Shown one piece after another: positions 60,311-64,000 of a DNA stretch of 64,000 bases (within the stretch, counting starts at the first letter, position 1; every line of letters starts with the position of its first letter). Source of the stretch: Cervus elaphus (taxonomy: Eukaryota > Chordata > Mammalia > Artiodactyla > Cervidae); the NCBI RefSeq assembly GCF_910594005.1, contig NC_057835.1:47268001-47332000 (forward strand), given 5' to 3'. The notes under the pieces were generated by a model. The model ran no database searches and was not told where the DNA came from. It saw only the letters and a list, made by a program, of their open reading frames with translations. Position numbers and translations under genes: made by a program.

Positions 60311-62027
60311 CAGACTGGGGAAATGGATCAAAATTCAAAATTCGAAGTACAGTTTCTACTGAACATGTATCTCATTTGCACCAGTGCAAAGGTGAAAAAT
60401 CATGCTTAGAACTGTCATATGTTGGGTCTTGTCTGTATTTATAGATTCCTTGAGGTTAGCCTGCTGATGTGGTACTTTCCAACAGATCCCTTCTCTTCCG
60501 AGTCAATCCAGGACAGTGAACACAACTTAGCTCTCCTTCCATCACCAGTTCTCACACGGCACCTGGTACGTGTTGAATGTATAGTGAATCCTGAATTACA
60601 GCATCACTTTAGAGCAGTGGTAGTCTTGATGGATTTGGTTTTAGATGGATTACCAATTTTAAATGGATACCTGAGGGGTACTCCACATCCATCAGTGAGA
60701 GTGAGTGACCTTTGATTTTAATGATTTTCAATCAGGTTAAGGGGTGAGAAGAAGGTAAACTGTTCACTCCCCCTCTTGGAAACCTTTTGCTTGCTGCAGT
60801 TGTATTTGTAACTGTATGTTTTGGAATACTGTAAAGTCTCTAGACTTGATCAGATTGTTGACAAAATCATATTAACATCAATATTCAAATGCCCAGGAGT
60901 CATGGGGGTGTCCTGTGTTCTGCTGGAACCTGATACTTATCCTTTTACCACAAGGCTTCCTGCACCTGACTCCTACTGCCCACAAGACTACCCCCTACCA
61001 ATGCAGACAAGGAGGCCTCATACCAAAGACAGAAGCACTGTTAGGGAAGGGCCCACAGCCACTGACCCCCGTCGTGTCAGAGCGGTGCTGGGTTCATGTC
61101 CAAGGGAGGAGAAGGGTCTCTCCTGTCTCGATGCAGCAAGCTGTTACCTGGGCTCTGCCACAGAGCAGCCCACATCCACAGCCTACACCAGGTCCCAGAG
61201 AAACCGCTCCTCCAGCCTCTGCCTAGACTCTTTCCTCTGTCAACCCCAAAGTCCAGAGGATGTTTTGCTATGCCTTCCATTGTCTTCTGCATTGTTCCAA
61301 TATGCCCAAAGCAAGCACTCTTCTCACTTCTCTGGAGCACCAAGACCCCTTACAGAACAATGCAGGCAAATAAGCAATGACATGCCATGAGTTCAAATGG
61401 TCAAACTCCATGTTCTCACCTGAACAAAGTTGTAGCGCTCCACCACATGTTTTAAGATGAAGAAAAGTTTGTGTGTTCCTTAGTTTGATGTAGTGTTATA
61501 TTTGATTCATGCTATATACTGTGAACCTGTTTCTACCTATATTCCCTTTGTTATGACTGTGGGGTAAATAATTAGGAAACATGGATTCCAGTTTCCAATT
61601 CTTCCTGAAATCATCAGGGTGATATTGACATGTACAGTTTGCCAGTCTGGATCTGTTTGCTGGTCTGATCTACAAGATAAAGTGATGAGTCCACATTTGA
61701 TACAAATAAAACAGAATATATTTTCCTTTGTGTTGGTTTTCAGTAATAACTTAGAGGATCAGTTATTGCTCTCCTTCCAAACCTATTTATTTCCCTCTCA
61801 CATACAGCTGAGATATAACCTGTGAGTTATTCTCTGTCCCGATTAGTTTATTTAAAATTTGTATTATTTTCCCAATAGCGTGCAGTTCATGTTCATGTTG
61901 AAATTAAAAGATGGACACAATATGCCCACAAGAGAAAAGTTAACATGAATCCGTCTCCCCGAATATATTATAGCAACTCCGACTTAAACAGGATGTATCA
62001 TTCCAGTTTCTCATAGCAGCCAATGCC
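60311..62027. other. Intergenic with GC-richer block
   Basis: 60900-61380 is richer in GC than its surroundings and holds the longest non-transposon frame of the window (189 codons, 60821-61390, +). No domain, splice context or family resemblance is visible, so no gene is called. Confidence 0.35.
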
Positions 62028-62039
62028 AAAGTACTTTAT

Positions 62040-63049
62040 CAGTTTAGTTCAGTCACTCAGGCATGTCCGACTCTTTCTGACTCCATGGACTGCAGCACGC
62101 CAGACTTCCCTGTCCATCACTAACTCCCAGAGCTTGCTCAAACTCATGTCCATCAAGTCAGTGATGCCATCCAACCATCTCATCCTCTATCATCCTCTTC
62201 TCCTCCTGCCTTCAATCTTCCCCGGCATCAGGGTCTTTTCCAAGGAGTCAGTTCTCCAAATCAGGTTGCCAAAGTATTGGAGTTTCAGCATCAGTCCTTC
62301 CAATGAATATTCAGGACTGATTTCCTTTAGGATGGACTGGTTTGATTTCCTTGCAGTCCAAGGGATTCTTGAGAGTCTTTTCCAACACCACAGTTCAAAA
62401 GCATCAATTCTTTGGTGCTCAGCTTTCTTTAAACAAAACCTTTTTTTTTTTTTTTTCTTTCAAACAAAACCTTGTGCTCACCAGGGTCCAGGAGAAAGGA
62501 GCAGTGACCCAACAAGCGACTGACCCAGACTTGCCTGTGAGTATCCAAGAGTCCCCACCGGAGATGTGGGTTGGCGGTGGCTTGCTGCAAGGTTGGGGGC
62601 ACTGAATGCAGCAGTGTGTGCATGGGACCTGTCGAAGGAGGTCACCATTATCTTCATTACCTCCACCATAGTTTGGACTCAGGTCAAACAACAGGGAGGG
62701 AACACAGCCCTGCCCATTGACAGAAAATTGGATTAAAGATTTCCTGAGCATGGCTCAGCCCAACAGAACAAGACCCAGTTTCCCTCACAGTCAGTCTCTC
62801 CCATCAGGAAGCTTCCATAAGCCTCTTATCCTTATCCATCAGAGAGCAGGACAGAATGAAAACCACAATTACAGAAAACTAATTAAACTGATCATATGGA
62901 CCACAGCCCTGTCTAACTCAATGAAACTATGAGCCATGCGGTGTAGGGACACCCAAGACAGATGGGTCATGACAAAACGTGGTCCACTGGAGAAGGGAAT
63001 GGCAAACCACTTGAGTATTCTTGCTTTAAGAACCCCATGAACAGTATGA
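62040..63049 (-). mobile_element. BovB with inverted 5' segment
   Basis: 62040-62430 is the antisense BovB 3' end (CAGTTTAGTTCAGTCACTC, CATCAGGGTCTTTTCC). 62463-63049 is the BovB 5' region in sense (CTTGTGCTCACCAGGG, GGATTAAAGATTTCCTGAGC, TGGAGAAGGGAATGGCAAAC). They are joined through a T16 run. AAAGTACTTTAT (62028-62039) and AAAGTACTCTAT (63050-63061) flank the pair, suggesting one insertion. Confidence 0.82.
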
Positions 63050-63061
63050 AAAGTACTCTAT

Positions 63062-64000
63062 GGTACAGGCATATTCAACATGGCATCCAAAGCTGTTGGT
63101 ATTTTTGCAAAGGTTATCTCATATTAGCTGTCATAATATGTTTATTTAAACAGCCTTGGTAGTTTGGGTCACAGTTTGAGAGTGCCTAAAAGTTTGAGAC
63201 TGGGCTTGTTTGTACTCTCTCATATATTCGTGTGCAGGTAACATTGTTCACCACACTTTCCTTGAAGACAAACAAAGGACAAGATATTTCAGTACTGCTG
63301 GTGAAACTGACGTTTAGAAAAAGGCAAACTAATTGCTATGCACACATACATTCCTTAAAAATCTGAAAAAGAAATCTATAGACAACTATAAATCAAAACT
63401 ATTTACTGAGTGATTTTGCCATGTATACATATATAAGATTTGGCACTAGTAAAACAGAATATTTCACTTGTGATAAAGTAATATTCTACTTAAAATAAGA
63501 GTATACATATACATACATATATAAATAACATATTATATATGATATATATGACACAATGTATAAATATATGTGTATATACATATACAGGTATATATACAGA
63601 AAAAGATTATTTATATGAACTTGAAATCTTTATTAAAACATTTTTAAATGCCTACATTGAAGCATTTTTATAGATACTCTATATTTTTCAAATAATAATA
63701 TACATCAATACAGTATTTCATGATTTTCAGAGCACTGATATACACATGATGATATTTAATTCTACCCAAAAAATTTTTTTCTACATTTTGAAGGCAAGAA
63801 AACTGAATCTTGGAGAAGATGAATGACTTTTCCAAAGTCACATAAGAACTAAACACAGAGATGGAAATCCATGTCTTCAGATTCTGAATCTAATATTTTT
63901 TCTAATGAACTATAAAACCTACTTGTTTAGTGATTAAGGTCTTTATAGAAAGCAATAAAATTAATTAGCCTTTGTCTTCCACTTCCTACTTTATAAGGGA
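63062..64000. other. Intergenic, AT-rich end of window
   Basis: Contains TA-rich microsatellite-like sequence at 63500-63600 and a probable MIR at 63730-63890 (AGGCAAGAAAACTGAATCTTGG, CCAAAGTCACATAAG). No gene is seen. Confidence 0.45.
63500..63600. repeat. TA-rich simple repeat
   Basis: Irregular TATACATA/TATATA alternation over about 100 bp. Confidence 0.8.

Overview
The window is nuclear DNA from a ruminant, most likely a bovid. The evidence is dense tRNA-derived BovA/Bov-tA and BOV-A2 SINEs, BovB (RTE) retrotransposons, bovine-type L1 3' ends and CHR SINEs, together with intron-split vertebrate genes. I cannot name the species. It is part of the fatty-acid-binding-protein cluster (syntenic with human 8q21), with both recognised genes on the minus strand.

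Genes. FABP4 (adipocyte FABP, A-FABP/aP2) is complete: four coding exons of 73, 173, 102 and 51 bp between 18635 and 14464 encode 132 residues, with canonical GT/AG junctions and a plausible promoter and poly(A) signal. FABP9 (testis FABP) is represented only by its first coding exon (1151-1223). Its remaining exons must lie to the left of base 1. The paralogues are head to tail, about 13 kb apart. I found no exon of FABP12, the next gene expected upstream, anywhere up to 64000.

Layout. 1-1150 is FABP9 intron 1. 1224-14300 is the FABP9-FABP4 spacer. It contains an old antisense L1 (about 5615-9790) broken up by BovB, BovA, CHR-1, Bov-tA and a 1.39-kb solo LTR with a perfect 6-bp target duplication; this LTR carries three hairpin-rich 88/89-bp tandem repeats. 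14300-18860 is FABP4 and its promoter. 18860-64000 is 45 kb of gene-free repeat-rich DNA: nested L1/BovA insertions at 20075-21395, a BovB inside an L1 at 30455-32830, an L1 with an inverted 3' part at 41335-44640, a miRNA-like 87-nt hairpin at 45951-46037, a 112-bp direct duplication around an old L1 at 47552-48855, a 5'-truncated L1 with an apparent 3' transduction inside a BovB at 51190-53500, a Tigger-type DNA transposon at 53583-53912, hAT-type MITEs, and an inverted BovB at 62040-63049.

Most long open frames are read through SINEs, BovB or L1 and are not genes. Repeat boundaries were drawn by eye and are accurate to roughly 10 bp unless target-site duplications fix them. No new protein-coding system was found. 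The strongest unexplained signals are the hairpin at 45951-46037, the repeats in the solo LTR, and the retrotransposon rearrangements.
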